A stretch of 48,348 nt of DNA from an uncultured Ruminococcus sp. (GCA_900550695.1 URTF01000006.1:1-48348), one strand, 5' to 3'; numbered from the stretch's first letter, positions 8,206 through 17,444 are shown. Translations and numbers: made by a program. The notes: generated from the sequence alone by a model not told the origin.

Positions 8206-9324
8206 TTATTTACCCCAAACTTCTTCCGCGATCTCCTTGACGAGTGCAAGCTTTGCCCACTGCTCCGCTTCGGTGAGCTTATTGCCTATCTCGCAGGACG
8301 CGAAGCCGCACTGGGGGCTCAGGCAAAGTCTATCGAGGGGGATATACTTTGCGGCTTCGTGGATACGGTCGATTATAGTCTGCTTATCTTCAAGCTCGGG
8401 CTTCTTTGTTGTGATAAGTCCGAGGACAACTTTTTTATCGCCGCTTACAGCCTTTAAAGGCTCGAAGCCGCCCGAACGCTCATCGTCAAATTCAAGAAAA
8501 TATGCGCTTACATTTTCACCTGCGAAAAGTGTTTCCGCAACGCTGTCATAAGCACCGCTGCTTGCGTATGTTGAATGGAAGTTTCCTCGGCAGACGTGAG
8601 TTGTTATAACGAGGTCGTCGGGCTTGCCCTTGATAGCGAGGTTGTTTATTCTCAGAAGCAGCTTCTTTATATCTTCAAGACCCGCATCGTCAACGTCAAA
8701 AATTGCCTTTGCGTTCGGGTCAACGATCATTCCCCATGAGCAGTCATCGAACTGGATATTGCGGCAGCCTGCTTCATAGAGGTCGGCAATGACTTTTTTA
8801 TAGCCGTTTGCGATATCCTGAACGAGCTCTTCTGTATCGCTGTAGTATTTTCTCGTATTTTCGAGGGCAAATGGCATTATCATCTGTTCAAGGAACTGGG
8901 CAGGTGCGGGGATCGTCTGCTTTGCAACTGTATTTTCATCTTCAAGAGCTTTTATGAACTTGAAGTGTTCCACAAAGGGGTGCTTGTCAACAGAAACCTT
9001 TCCGATAAGGTATGTATCGTCTATCATTGCAGCTTCGCCGTGGAAAGGAAGTCCTGTTTTGGTTTTGCTGTGACCAACACCGTTGAATCCCCACATAAAG
9101 TCGAGATGCCAAGTCGCTCTGCGGAACTCGCCGTCGGTAATGATGTGGTAGCCTGCTTTTTTCTGCTTTGCTACGAGGTCACGGATAGCTTCGTCTTCGA
9201 TGGCGGTAAGCTGCTCTTTGCCGAGTTTACCTGCTTTGAAGTCCTTTCTTGCCTGCTTTAAATTTTCGGGGCGGAGAAAGCTTCCTACGAAGTCATAACG
9301 ATAGGGTGATGTAATTTTACTCAT
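8206..9324 (-). CDS. Cobalamin-independent methionine synthase-like methyltransferase (YxjG/YxjH type)
   Basis: 372 residues, the size of the stand-alone C-terminal (catalytic) half of MetE. Zinc-ligand motifs are visible: THVCRGNFHS (His and Cys) and CLSPQCGFAS (second Cys), with ITDGE and FDDCSWG motifs of the TIM barrel. It should transfer a methyl group to homocysteine or another thiol; stand-alone proteins of this family lack the N-terminal folate-binding half of MetE, and their methyl donor is not settled. A GAGAGGTAA site precedes the ATG. A 160-base leader (9325-9482) may control it. Sure of the family, less of the substrate. Confidence 0.85.
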   Translation of the reverse strand: MSKITSPYRYDFVGSFLRPENLKQARKDFKAGKLGKEQLTAIEDEAIRDLVAKQKKAGYHIITDGEFRRATWHLDFMWGFNGVGHSKTKTGLPFHGEAAMIDDTYLIGKVSVDKHPFVEHFKFIKALEDENTVAKQTIPAPAQFLEQMIMPFALENTRKYYSDTEELVQDIANGYKKVIADLYEAGCRNIQFDDCSWGMIVDPNAKAIFDVDDAGLEDIKKLLLRINNLAIKGKPDDLVITTHVCRGNFHSTYASSGAYDSVAETLFAGENVSAYFLEFDDERSGGFEPLKAVSGDKKVVLGLITTKKPELEDKQTIIDRIHEAAKYIPLDRLCLSPQCGFASCEIGNKLTEAEQWAKLALVKEIAEEVWGK

Positions 9325-9389
9325 TTTTATTACCTCTCTTTTTCATAAAATAATTTCTGACTTATCAATTTCTATCTTCGCGAAAATAA

Positions 9390-9478
9390 TTTAATGTTGC
9401 CGAAATCAAAGCGGAACACAGTGGAGCGGGGGCGCGAAATGCCCGCAGGGGCGTCACTGCTCAATTCCGATCGAATTG
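9390..9478 (-). promoter_or_regulatory. Structured leader of the metE-like gene, unrecognised type
   Basis: Just after the predicted start of transcription the minus strand carries CAATTC-5-GAATTG (9462-9478), then a GC-rich segment in which CAGTG pairs with CACTG around an inner GCGGG/CCCGC stem. It is far more GC-rich than its surroundings. It does not show the conserved core of the S-box, SAM-II or THF riboswitches as I know them. It may be a new leader motif, an operator plus a hairpin, or a repeat fragment. Confidence 0.4.
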
Positions 9479-9488
9479 CTATGTTTAG

Positions 9489-9517
9489 AGTATATCATAA
9501 AAAGAAAGGATAGTAAA
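9489..9517 (-). promoter_or_regulatory. Promoter of the metE-like gene
   Basis: On the minus strand TTTACT (9517-9512) and TATACT (9494-9489), spaced by 17 bases, place the transcript start near 9482 and give a leader of about 160 bases. Confidence 0.6.
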
Positions 9518-9546
9518 ATACATTTCGATATGCTTTTGATATAGTT

Positions 9547-10452
9547 TCAATCTATGGATAAATGCACTTTCAGCTGTTCGAGGTAGCTTTTTCCGTAGCG
9601 GCTCAAGATGAAATTTTTCTTTGTGACGATGCCTATTTTCATATAGCAGTCCGATTCGAGCGGTCTTGCGATGATGCTTTCGCCGTTCAGCTTTGAGTCG
9701 ATTATGCCCGAGCTGACGGTGAAGCCGTTCAGACCTATCAGCAGGTTGAAAAGAGTTGCTCTGTCGCGCACCATTATGTTTTTGGGCAGTTCGAGCGAGC
9801 TTAAAAACTCCTCCGAGAAGTAGAAAGAGTTGTGTTTTCCCTGCTCAAACACAAGATAGGGGTAAGGTTTCAGGTCTTCGACCGTTATCATATTTTTATT
9901 CGCAAGAGGGTGTTCGCCCGAGATGAAAACGTGTGGTTTTGCACGGTAGATTTCCTCAAAAACAAGGTCGCTTTTCTGGATAAGCTTTGAGAGGACAGAT
10001 TCGTTATGCTCGCTAAGATATAAAATGCCGATCTCGCTCCTGCCGAGCGAAACATCGTCGATGATCTCGTAGGTCTGCGTTTCGCGGAGGGTAAAGCTGT
10101 AGGAATCGGCGTTGTATTTTCGGATAACGTCGATGAAAGCATTTACGGCGAAGGAATAGTGCTGGCAGGAAACGCTGAAATGCGGTTTCTGGGAATGTTC
10201 GCCTTTGAAATGCTCGGTCATAAGGTCGGCTTGTTCAAGCACCTGCCTTGCATACGAAAGCAGGACTTCGCCGTCACGGGTAAGCTCAACGCCTTTGTTC
10301 GAGCGGATAAAAGCGGTGATGCCCATTTCGTCCTCGATGCTGTGGATAGCCGAAGTAAGGCTCGGCTGTGCGATAAAAAGCTTTTCCGCCGCTTCGGTGA
10401 TATTGCCGCACTCGGCTACGGTTATTACATATTTTAACTGCTGAAGTGTCAT
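9547..10452 (-). CDS. LysR family transcriptional regulator
   Basis: 301 residues. The N-terminal winged helix-turn-helix (about 1-60) has the typical LQQLKYVITVAECGNITEAAEKLFIAQPS-like layout, followed by a LysR effector-binding domain (about 90-295). The ATG at 10452 is chosen because GGAGG lies seven bases before it; a longer TTG start would use that site as codons. It is transcribed away from the cat1-sucD-4hbD operon and stands upstream of the metE-like gene on the same strand, so it may control either; neither link is proven by sequence. Confidence 0.9.
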   Translation of the reverse strand: MTLQQLKYVITVAECGNITEAAEKLFIAQPSLTSAIHSIEDEMGITAFIRSNKGVELTRDGEVLLSYARQVLEQADLMTEHFKGEHSQKPHFSVSCQHYSFAVNAFIDVIRKYNADSYSFTLRETQTYEIIDDVSLGRSEIGILYLSEHNESVLSKLIQKSDLVFEEIYRAKPHVFISGEHPLANKNMITVEDLKPYPYLVFEQGKHNSFYFSEEFLSSLELPKNIMVRDRATLFNLLIGLNGFTVSSGIIDSKLNGESIIARPLESDCYMKIGIVTKKNFILSRYGKSYLEQLKVHLSID

Positions 10453-10530
10453 TGTTTCCTCCAAAAAATTTATTGAAAAATGATCTCTACTGTTTTTAAA
10501 AAGCAGATGACAGCGGTTTCGTTCATTATA

Positions 10531-10632
10531 ATACTAAACACCAATAAAATATAGGAAAAAATCTGCGCCGAAATCACATAAATCCAAGATTGTCGGCTTG
10601 ATTTTTTCCAAATTTTAAATGGTGTTTAGTAT
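10531..10632. mobile_element. MITE-like element, copy 1
   Basis: 102 bases bounded by ATACTAAACACCA and its inverse TGGTGTTTAGTAT. Two further copies lie at 27370-27471 (opposite orientation, very similar inside) and 30405-30504 (same orientation). No coding capacity. TA at both outer edges would fit TA target duplication as made by IS630/Tc1-type transposases (inference). This copy sits between the LysR gene and the cat1 promoter. Confidence 0.85.
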
Positions 10633-10786
10633 AAAAGCGGCGAAATGAACGGTCTGTACCGATCTGGTTTTCGTAAACATTATATATTATTTTTTTCGCA
10701 AAATCAATAGTTAATAATCGTTTTATGACATAAACGGTACTTTTTAACCATATCAAAAACGCATAAATGATATGCTTAATTTACAA

Positions 10787-10815
10787 TTTACATATAGATA
10801 AAAGCAGGCTATAAT
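10787..10815 (+). promoter_or_regulatory. Promoter of the cat1-sucD-4hbD operon
   Basis: TTTACA (10787-10792), 17-base spacer, TATAAT (10810-10815), about 50 bases before the cat1 ATG. Confidence 0.7.
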
Positions 10816-10871
10816 GATACTTGCAAGAACGAAAGCGGCTTGGTTCTAATGATTATTAAGGAGAAGATCGT

Positions 10872-12362
10872 ATGGAATCGAATGATGAATTTCTCGGCAG
10901 GATACGTTATCCTGCATACAGAAGCAAAATAATGAGCGCGGAAAAAGCGGCGGAGTTCGTACGTCCGAATATGACGCTCGGCGTAAGCGGCTTCACGATA
11001 GCAGGCTATCCTAAGGCTGTTGCAGGCGCACTTGCGGAACGCGCAAGAAACGGCGAAAAGCTTGATCTTACCGTTTACTCGGGTGCATCGCTCGGCGAAG
11101 AATTTGACGGCGAGCTTACGAGGGCAGGCGCACTCAAAGCAAGAATGCCGTATCAGACGAACAAGGATCTGCGAAATGCGATCAATGACGGCAAAATTTC
11201 CTATCACGATGTTCCGCTCGGTCAGATGCCTGTCTGGGTCAAGAATGGATTTTTGAATCACATTGACCTTGCGATAATCGAAGCTGCGGCGATCGATGAA
11301 AACGGCAACATTATCCCGACAACATCGGTCGGAACTTCAAACATTTACGCCGAAGCCGCCGATAAGATAATAATTGAAGTAAACACCTTTGTTCCGAAGT
11401 GCATTGAGGGCGTTCACGATGTTTATTCGCCCGAACGCCCGCCGCACACTCAGCCGATACCTATTACAAAGGTAAACGACCGCATCGGAACGCCTTATAT
11501 AAAGTGTGACCCCTCAAAGGTCGTTGCGGTGGTTGAAAGCAACATTCCCGATAACGGAAGAACGGTTTCGCCCGTTGATGATGAATTCAGGAGCATGGCT
11601 GCAAACCTTATCGGCTTCCTCCACAGCGAAGTTGAACACGGAAGATTATGCGATCCGCTTCCGCCGCTTCAGGCAGGTGTGGGAAGTGTATCGAACGCAG
11701 TTCTTGAGGGACTTGCGAAGTCCGATTTTGAACATCTTACGGTTTATTCCGAGGTGCTTCAGAACTCTATCTTCGATCTTATCGATGCAGGAAAAGTTGA
11801 TTACGCATCGGGAACTTCGCTCACGATATCTTGGGATAAGCGTGACGAATTCTTCAAAAACTTTGAAAAATACCGTGACCACATAATCCTCAGACCGCAG
11901 GAGATAAGCAATCACCCCGAAGTAATTAGACGACTTGGAGTTATTGCGATAAACACAGTCATTGAGGCAGATATTTACGGCAACACAAATTCTTCCTACA
12001 TAGACGGCAGCCGTCTTATGAACGGTGTCGGCGGTTCGGGAGATTATTGCCAGAATGCGGGACTTTCGATATTCATCACAAAATCGACTGCAAAGGACGG
12101 AATGCTATCCTGCATCGTTCCGCAGGTAAGCCACGTTGACCACACTATCCACGAGATACACGCTCTCATCACAGAGCAGGGCGTTGCAGATCTCAGGGGA
12201 CTTGACCCTATCGCAAGGGCAAATCTCATAATCGACAAATGCGCACACCCGAAGTTCCGTAAGGCACTTCATGAATATCTTGAAAATGCAGAAGCTTCAT
12301 GCAAATACAAGGAAAATCCTGTTGACCTGCAGGCTGCTGTAAATTTCAGGAAAGCAATATAA
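10872..12362 (+). CDS. cat1: Succinyl-CoA:CoA transferase (Cat1-like, acetyl-CoA hydrolase/transferase family)
   Basis: 496 residues of the acetyl-CoA hydrolase/transferase family. Likely moves CoA from a donor such as acetyl-CoA to succinate. The GVGSVSNAV loop (269-277) binds CoA and E294 in VYSEVLQNS matches the catalytic glutamate position of the family (known role). AAGGAGAAG precedes the ATG. The substrate call rests on context: sucD and 4-hydroxybutyrate dehydrogenase follow in the same order of steps as in Clostridium kluyveri. A pure acetyl-CoA hydrolase or another CoA transferase would be the alternative. Confidence 0.88.
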   Translation: MESNDEFLGRIRYPAYRSKIMSAEKAAEFVRPNMTLGVSGFTIAGYPKAVAGALAERARNGEKLDLTVYSGASLGEEFDGELTRAGALKARMPYQTNKDLRNAINDGKISYHDVPLGQMPVWVKNGFLNHIDLAIIEAAAIDENGNIIPTTSVGTSNIYAEAADKIIIEVNTFVPKCIEGVHDVYSPERPPHTQPIPITKVNDRIGTPYIKCDPSKVVAVVESNIPDNGRTVSPVDDEFRSMAANLIGFLHSEVEHGRLCDPLPPLQAGVGSVSNAVLEGLAKSDFEHLTVYSEVLQNSIFDLIDAGKVDYASGTSLTISWDKRDEFFKNFEKYRDHIILRPQEISNHPEVIRRLGVIAINTVIEADIYGNTNSSYIDGSRLMNGVGGSGDYCQNAGLSIFITKSTAKDGMLSCIVPQVSHVDHTIHEIHALITEQGVADLRGLDPIARANLIIDKCAHPKFRKALHEYLENAEASCKYKENPVDLQAAVNFRKAI

Positions 12363-12389
12363 ATCTAATTTGATATGGAGGATAAAACA

Positions 12390-13766
12390 ATGGACGAACA
12401 GGCTGTAAATATGGTAAATGAGCTTATTGCAAAGGCAAGAGTTGCTCAGAAAGAATTTGAAAAGTTTTCTCAGGAAAAGACGGACGCTGCTGTAAGAGCG
12501 ATCGGCAAGGTCGTATATGACCGTGCGGAGGAGCTTGCAAAAATGGCAGTTGAAGAGAGTGGAATGGGCGTTTATGCTGACAAGGTAGCAAAGTGCCACG
12601 GCAAGTCCAAGTGCATCTGGAACAGCCTTAAGGGCAAGAAGTCGGTAGGCATCATCGGCGAGGACAAGGAAACGGGCATTATCCGTGTTGCAAAGGCAAA
12701 GGGTGTTGTTGGTTCGGTAACTCCTGTAACGAATCCTGTTGTAACACCGATGTGCAATGCGATGTTCGCACTCAAGGGTCAGAATGCTATCATCGTTGCT
12801 CCTCACCCGAGAGCACAGAAGACAAACAAGTATGTTATCGACCTCTTCCGTGCAGAGCTTGCAAAGCTTGGACTCCCCGAAGATCTCGTTCAGACAGTTG
12901 AGAAATGCTCGATGGACGCAACAACGGCTCTTATGCAGAGCGTAGATGTTGTCGTTGCGACGGGCGGCGGTGCAATGGTAAAGTCGGCTTACTCCAGCGG
13001 CAAGCCTGCACTCGGCGTTGGCCCTGGCAACGTTCAGGTAATCGTTGACCGTGATGTTGACCTTGAAGATGCTATCCCGAAGATCATCAGCGGACGTATC
13101 TTCGATAACGGTATCATCTGCTCGGGTGAACAGTGTGTACTTCTTCCTAAGGAATCCTTTGACAAGGCTATTGATGTATTCAAGAAGAACCACGTTTTCT
13201 ATGTTGAAGATGCTGAAACGGCAAAGAAGTTCGCAGACGCTATCTTCCCAGAGAATGGTCCTATCAACAGAAAGGTCGTAGGTCAGAGCGTTCAGACTAT
13301 CGCCGCACTTGCAGGCGTAAGCGTTCCCGAAGATACAAAGATGATACTTATCAAGGCAAGAAGCATCGGCACAGACGAGCCGCTTTGCCGTGAAAAGATG
13401 TGTCCTGTTATGATAACAGCGGCTTATGATACATTTGAGGACGCTGTAAAGCTTGCACAGACCGACCTTGATTTCGAGGGCAAGGGTCACACGGCTTCTA
13501 TCCACAGCCATGATATGGATCACATCAAGTATGCAGGTGAAAAGCTCACAGTAAGCCGTCTTATCGTAAATCAGCCGTCCTCCACGGGCGCAGGCGGAAG
13601 CCTTTACAACGGCTTTGCTCCGACAACAACGCTCGGCTGCGGCTCTTGGGGCAACAACAGCATTTCCGAAAACCTCAACTACACACATCTTATCAACGTA
13701 TCTCAGATCGGTCTTTACAACAAGGACGCAGTTGTTCCTACAGATGAGCAGATCTGGGCTGAATAA
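12390..13766 (+). CDS. sucD: CoA-acylating succinate semialdehyde dehydrogenase
   Basis: 458 residues, an aldehyde dehydrogenase superfamily enzyme reducing succinyl-CoA to succinate semialdehyde with NAD(P)H. The catalytic cysteine is C244 in GIICSGEQ; the NAD-binding region includes VATGGGAMVKSAYSSGKPALGVG. The start at 12390 is preferred over 12375 because GGAGG lies nine bases before it. Only 27 bases separate it from cat1. Sequence alone cannot fully exclude an acetaldehyde-type acylating dehydrogenase, but the TNPVVTP and HPRAQ motifs and the neighbours favour the succinyl-CoA enzyme. Confidence 0.9.
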   Translation: MDEQAVNMVNELIAKARVAQKEFEKFSQEKTDAAVRAIGKVVYDRAEELAKMAVEESGMGVYADKVAKCHGKSKCIWNSLKGKKSVGIIGEDKETGIIRVAKAKGVVGSVTPVTNPVVTPMCNAMFALKGQNAIIVAPHPRAQKTNKYVIDLFRAELAKLGLPEDLVQTVEKCSMDATTALMQSVDVVVATGGGAMVKSAYSSGKPALGVGPGNVQVIVDRDVDLEDAIPKIISGRIFDNGIICSGEQCVLLPKESFDKAIDVFKKNHVFYVEDAETAKKFADAIFPENGPINRKVVGQSVQTIAALAGVSVPEDTKMILIKARSIGTDEPLCREKMCPVMITAAYDTFEDAVKLAQTDLDFEGKGHTASIHSHDMDHIKYAGEKLTVSRLIVNQPSSTGAGGSLYNGFAPTTTLGCGSWGNNSISENLNYTHLINVSQIGLYNKDAVVPTDEQIWAE

Positions 13767-13810
13767 TCAAATATTTTCACAGGCATAAATTAAAGAAAGG
13801 AAGCTTTTAT

Positions 13811-14926
13811 ATGGAACAGATCATCTTTCGCCCGAAGCTTTATAAATTCGATACCTTTAAGGCATTTGCCGAAGAATTCAAGATAAACGGCAATGATCTT
13901 ATTCTCACCAACCGCTACATTTATGACCCTTACTCCGACAACAACAAGTGCGGTGCGCAGGTCATTTATCAGGAAGAATTCGGCGGCGGTGAGCCTACCG
14001 ACACTATGGTCGATGCGATAATAAACGCAGCTTCAAAGAAGAAGTTCGACCGTGTTGTTGCGATCGGCGGCGGAACGGTAATTGACATTGCCAAGGTGCT
14101 TTCCGTATCGGACGGCAGTTCCGTTGACAGCCTTTACGACAACAAGGACAGCCTTAAAAAGCTTCACACGCTCATAATTATCCCGACAACTTGCGGCACT
14201 GGCAGCGAGGTCACAAACATTTCCATTATCAACCGCACAAGACTTGGCGTAAAGATGGGACTTACATCGGAAAGTATGTTTGCTGACTATGCTGTACTTG
14301 TTCCCGAACTGCTTGCAAAGCTTCCGCTGAAAGTTTTCGGAACAAGCTCCATTGATGCGCTCGTTCATGCTGTTGAATCCTCGCTCTCGCCTAAGGCAAC
14401 TGTTTACACGAAGCTTATGGGCTACAAGGCTATCGAAATGATAATCACTGGTTATCAGAAGCTTGTAAAAGAGGGTATGGATAAGCTTCCCGAGCTTATG
14501 GGCGACTTCCTCACCGCTTCAAATATGGCAGGCTTCGCATTCGGCACGGCAGGCTGTGCAGCAGTTCACGCAATGAGCTATCCTCTCGGCGGCACATATC
14601 ACGTTCCGCACGGTGAGAGCAACTATGCAATTTTCACGGGTGTTCTCAACAAGTATATGGAAAAGAAGCAGGACGGCGAGATCGCACATCTCAACGCATA
14701 TCTTGCCGAACTTCTTCACTGCGATGTAAAGAATGTTTATGATGAACTTGAAAAACTGCTGAACAACATTCTCCCGAAGAAGCCTCTCCACGAATACGGC
14801 GTTACCAAGGAAGATATCACGACATTCACAGATAATGTCATCGCAACGCAGGGCAGACTTACTGCGAACAACTTCGTTCCTCTCAGCAGAGAAGATATGA
14901 TAGACATTTACAGCAAACTCTATTAA
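13811..14926 (+). CDS. 4hbD: 4-hydroxybutyrate dehydrogenase (iron-containing alcohol dehydrogenase family)
   Basis: 371 residues of the iron-containing alcohol dehydrogenase family. GGGTVIDIAK binds NAD(P); metal ligands are expected in DALVHAVES (D and H) and the later HAMSYPLGG and HVPHGESN histidines. It should reduce succinate semialdehyde to 4-hydroxybutyrate, completing the reductive branch begun by cat1 and sucD. AAAGGAAG precedes the ATG, 44 bases after sucD. A terminator follows at once. No 4-hydroxybutyryl-CoA transferase or dehydratase is in the window, so the product's fate is not visible here. Confidence 0.88.
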   Translation: MEQIIFRPKLYKFDTFKAFAEEFKINGNDLILTNRYIYDPYSDNNKCGAQVIYQEEFGGGEPTDTMVDAIINAASKKKFDRVVAIGGGTVIDIAKVLSVSDGSSVDSLYDNKDSLKKLHTLIIIPTTCGTGSEVTNISIINRTRLGVKMGLTSESMFADYAVLVPELLAKLPLKVFGTSSIDALVHAVESSLSPKATVYTKLMGYKAIEMIITGYQKLVKEGMDKLPELMGDFLTASNMAGFAFGTAGCAAVHAMSYPLGGTYHVPHGESNYAIFTGVLNKYMEKKQDGEIAHLNAYLAELLHCDVKNVYDELEKLLNNILPKKPLHEYGVTKEDITTFTDNVIATQGRLTANNFVPLSREDMIDIYSKLY

Positions 14927-14938
14927 GCCAGTACCGAA

Positions 14939-14995
14939 CGTATCGGGCGGAGCAGGCAGCTTCCTCCGCCGAAAGCGCCGCCCGATGCGGTTTTT
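14939..14995 (+). terminator. Terminator of the cat1-sucD-4hbD operon
   Basis: CGTATCGGGCGG (14939-14950) pairs with CCGCCCGATGCG (14978-14989) over 12 bp with one G-U pair, followed shortly by five T. It separates the aminotransferase gene from the operon, at least in part. Confidence 0.75.
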
Positions 14996-15016
14996 ATCAG
15001 ATGAAAGGATACCGAT

Positions 15017-16291
15017 ATGAAATACACGGAAATGGACAAACAGGCACTTCTCGATGAAAAGGCAAAATGCCTTGAAAGACTTGCCGAATATGCGCAGGAC
15101 AGCAAGCAGCTCGACCTTTCTAGAGGAAAGCCTTCAAAGGAGCAGCTTGAACTGTCGCTGAAAATGCTTGATGTGCTCGACCACAGCAGCATACTTGACA
15201 GCGAGAGCGGTCAGGATTGCCGCAATTACGGCGGACTGGACGGGATCCCCGAGGCAAAGCGTCTGCTTGCGCACATGATGGGTACTCATTCGGTAAACAC
15301 TCTGATAGGCGGAAACAGCAGTCTTACGCTGATGTTTCAGATAATAAGCCATGCTATGACCGATGGAATATGCGGTTCTACGCCGTGGCAGAACATAAAG
15401 AACAGAAAGTTCCTCTGTCCCGTCCCCGGATATGACAGACATTTCGCAATAACCGAACATTTCGGCTTTGCACTTGTACCGATACCGATGAATGATGATG
15501 GTCCTGATATGGACATGGTTGAAAAGCTTGTAAAGAGCGACAGCACGATAAAGGGAATTTGGTGCGTTCCGAAATACGAAAATCCGACGGGCATTGTTTA
15601 CAGTGATGAAGTCGTTCGCAGATTTGCCGCATTGAAGCCTGCCGCCGAAGATTTCAGAATATTCTGGGACAACGCTTACTGCGTTCACAATTTTGACGGT
15701 GAATGTGCCGAGATACTTGACATCATCTCCGAAGCTGAAAAGGCAGGAAACGAGGACATCGTATATGAATTCTGTTCGACGAGTAAAATAACATTTCCAG
15801 GTGCAGGAATTTCGGCAGTTGCCGCAAGCCCTGCCAACCTTATAGATATAAGATCGTTTATGAAGTTTGCGACTATCGGTCCTGACAAGCTTAACCAGCT
15901 TCGACATGCGCGTTACTTCAAAAACAGCGCAGGACTTCGCGCGCACATGAAAAAGCACGGTGCTATCCTCAAACAGAAGTTTGACACAATGTATGAAGTG
16001 CTTGAAAAAGAGCTTGGCGGACTCGGCATTGCCGACTGGACACACGCCAAGGGCGGCTATTTCTCGTCGTTCAACACGATGACAGGCTGCGCAAAGCAGG
16101 TAGTCGATATGTGCGCGGAATACGGCGTAAAATTCACCCCTGCAGGAGCAACATATCCGCACGGCTGCGACCCCGAAAACCGAAATATCCGTCTTGCGCC
16201 GTCCTTTGCGACCGCAGATGAGATAAAGGACGCAGTTACGGTTTTGTCGCTCTGCACAAAAGTTGTCAGCATCGAAAGGCTTCTGAAATAA
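15017..16291 (+). CDS. PLP-dependent aminotransferase, type Ic aspartate aminotransferase-like
   Basis: 424 residues of fold type I. K257 in STSKITFPG is the residue expected to bind pyridoxal phosphate; VPKYENPTG and WDNAYCVHNF are the conserved cofactor-binding segments. The DLSRGKPSKEQL start and the overall spacing match the group of aspartate aminotransferases described from Corynebacterium (Pfam Asp_aminotransf). It should interconvert aspartate and oxaloacetate with 2-oxoglutarate/glutamate. It lies 90 bases after 4hbD behind a terminator, so a shared role with the succinate pathway is possible but not shown. Confidence 0.82.
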   Translation: MKYTEMDKQALLDEKAKCLERLAEYAQDSKQLDLSRGKPSKEQLELSLKMLDVLDHSSILDSESGQDCRNYGGLDGIPEAKRLLAHMMGTHSVNTLIGGNSSLTLMFQIISHAMTDGICGSTPWQNIKNRKFLCPVPGYDRHFAITEHFGFALVPIPMNDDGPDMDMVEKLVKSDSTIKGIWCVPKYENPTGIVYSDEVVRRFAALKPAAEDFRIFWDNAYCVHNFDGECAEILDIISEAEKAGNEDIVYEFCSTSKITFPGAGISAVAASPANLIDIRSFMKFATIGPDKLNQLRHARYFKNSAGLRAHMKKHGAILKQKFDTMYEVLEKELGGLGIADWTHAKGGYFSSFNTMTGCAKQVVDMCAEYGVKFTPAGATYPHGCDPENRNIRLAPSFATADEIKDAVTVLSLCTKVVSIERLLK

Positions 16292-16324
16292 TTAATCTCC
16301 CGATTTGTGAAGCCGATTTTTCAG

Positions 16325-16363
16325 AAAAAAGCATCTGTTCTCTCTCCGGACAGATGCTTTTTT
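16325..16363. terminator. Bidirectional terminator between convergent genes
   Basis: AAAAAAGCATCTGT (16325-16338) and ACAGATGCTTTTTT (16350-16363) form a perfect 14-bp stem with A and T flanks, suited to end both the aminotransferase and the minus-strand ABC operon. Confidence 0.9.
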
Positions 16364-16402
16364 GTTGTATGGGATAAAAACCGCTCAAATGAACGGATTT
16401 TT

Positions 16403-17443
16403 TCATATTTTGATATTTTCTTTTGAATGATAAGCAATTACGGTTTTAAATTGGTTGGCTCGGCAAAGTGAAGCACATTCATTTATGCCTTGATGAACGG
16501 GATAGCGGATAAATTCTCCGTGTTTCGTTTTTATTATTTCTTCGCTCAAAGTTCCGCTCTCGACCGTTCCAGTCATAACGGCATAGCCGCCCTTTGCGAT
16601 AAGCTTTTTGGCAAGCTCGGCTGTCTGCGGTGTATTGAGCTGCGGAGAACTGATGAAGAATATTCCTTTGTCCGAGTTCGGCTCAAAGAAAACCTGCGGA
16701 ATATCTGCACGTTCCTTTTTCCAGAACGGCGAATTATCGGAAAGCTGTTCAATGAAATGTTCATCACCGTAAAACTTCGCATTGATTCCGTTTGATGCAA
16801 ACAGAGCAAGTATTTCCTCGCCCCGTCCGTATTTCGGCACTGGGAAAACGAGCAGGGGATATTTTGCAAGCAGCTGCAAAGTTCGTTCCGTCAAGGCTTT
16901 GCAATATTCGGGACAGCTTGTTGTATCATTGCCGTAAGCGCAGTCGAGGACTGCTTTGTCGGCGGAAATATTTCTTATTTTATCGCAGTTATAAACGAGA
17001 GTATTTTCGATATAATCGCCCGAAAAAAGGATAGAGCTGCCGTTATGTTCAAAGCGAAGCCAAGCGCTCCCCATACAATGTCCGCTCCTGCCCCAGCGTA
17101 TATTCAGACCGTTCAGTTCGCCAGAGCCGTTTGGGAAGGCTTCTTCAAGGCAGAGCGTTTTTGACGGCTTAAATCTCATTTGTGAAAAGGTCGGAGCTGA
17201 TGCGATAACAGTTCCGTCAAAGCCTTTGGAACAGAGCCATTCGAGCGCGCCGCAGTGATCGGCGTGGGAATGGGTGAGGAAAAGGTATTTTGCTGAGCGT
17301 ATCTGCTCATCGGCAAGGCGCGGATAAGGATTTTCGTCGCCTGCCATAATTCCGCAGTCAACGAGAAAGGATATGCTTTCCGATGTGACGAAGAAGCAGT
17401 TCCGTCCGTGTTCGCCGACTCCGCCTGCAATATAAAGCTCCAT
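16403..17443 (-). CDS. Metallo-beta-lactamase fold hydrolase
   Basis: 346 residues. The metal-binding motif THSHADH lies at 57-63, followed by SGHCMGSA and FSGDY, which supply further His and Asp ligands; a C-terminal VHQGINE segment fits the last histidine. The layout resembles beta-CASP-type RNases and related hydrolases more than small MBL enzymes, but no substrate can be assigned. It starts one base after the permease stop, so it is translated as the last gene of the ferric-type ABC operon, an uncommon pairing. Confidence 0.8.
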   Translation of the reverse strand: MELYIAGGVGEHGRNCFFVTSESISFLVDCGIMAGDENPYPRLADEQIRSAKYLFLTHSHADHCGALEWLCSKGFDGTVIASAPTFSQMRFKPSKTLCLEEAFPNGSGELNGLNIRWGRSGHCMGSAWLRFEHNGSSILFSGDYIENTLVYNCDKIRNISADKAVLDCAYGNDTTSCPEYCKALTERTLQLLAKYPLLVFPVPKYGRGEEILALFASNGINAKFYGDEHFIEQLSDNSPFWKKERADIPQVFFEPNSDKGIFFISSPQLNTPQTAELAKKLIAKGGYAVMTGTVESGTLSEEIIKTKHGEFIRYPVHQGINECASLCRANQFKTVIAYHSKENIKI

Positions 17444-17444
17444 A

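Noticed and set aside
8051..8551. Plus-strand frame of 166 codons
   Set aside because: It runs through the terminator of the metE-like gene and lies opposite its coding region; no start signal.
9325..9482. S-box (SAM-I) or THF riboswitch before the metE-like gene
   Set aside because: The conserved S-box and THF core sequences are absent; kept only as an unrecognised leader.
12297..13688. 463-codon open frame on the minus strand opposite sucD
   Set aside because: Antisense to a strongly conserved gene, Cys/Arg-rich, no ribosome binding site; a shadow of codon bias. The same holds for long minus-strand frames at 15134-16162, 43987-44976 and 46247-47251.
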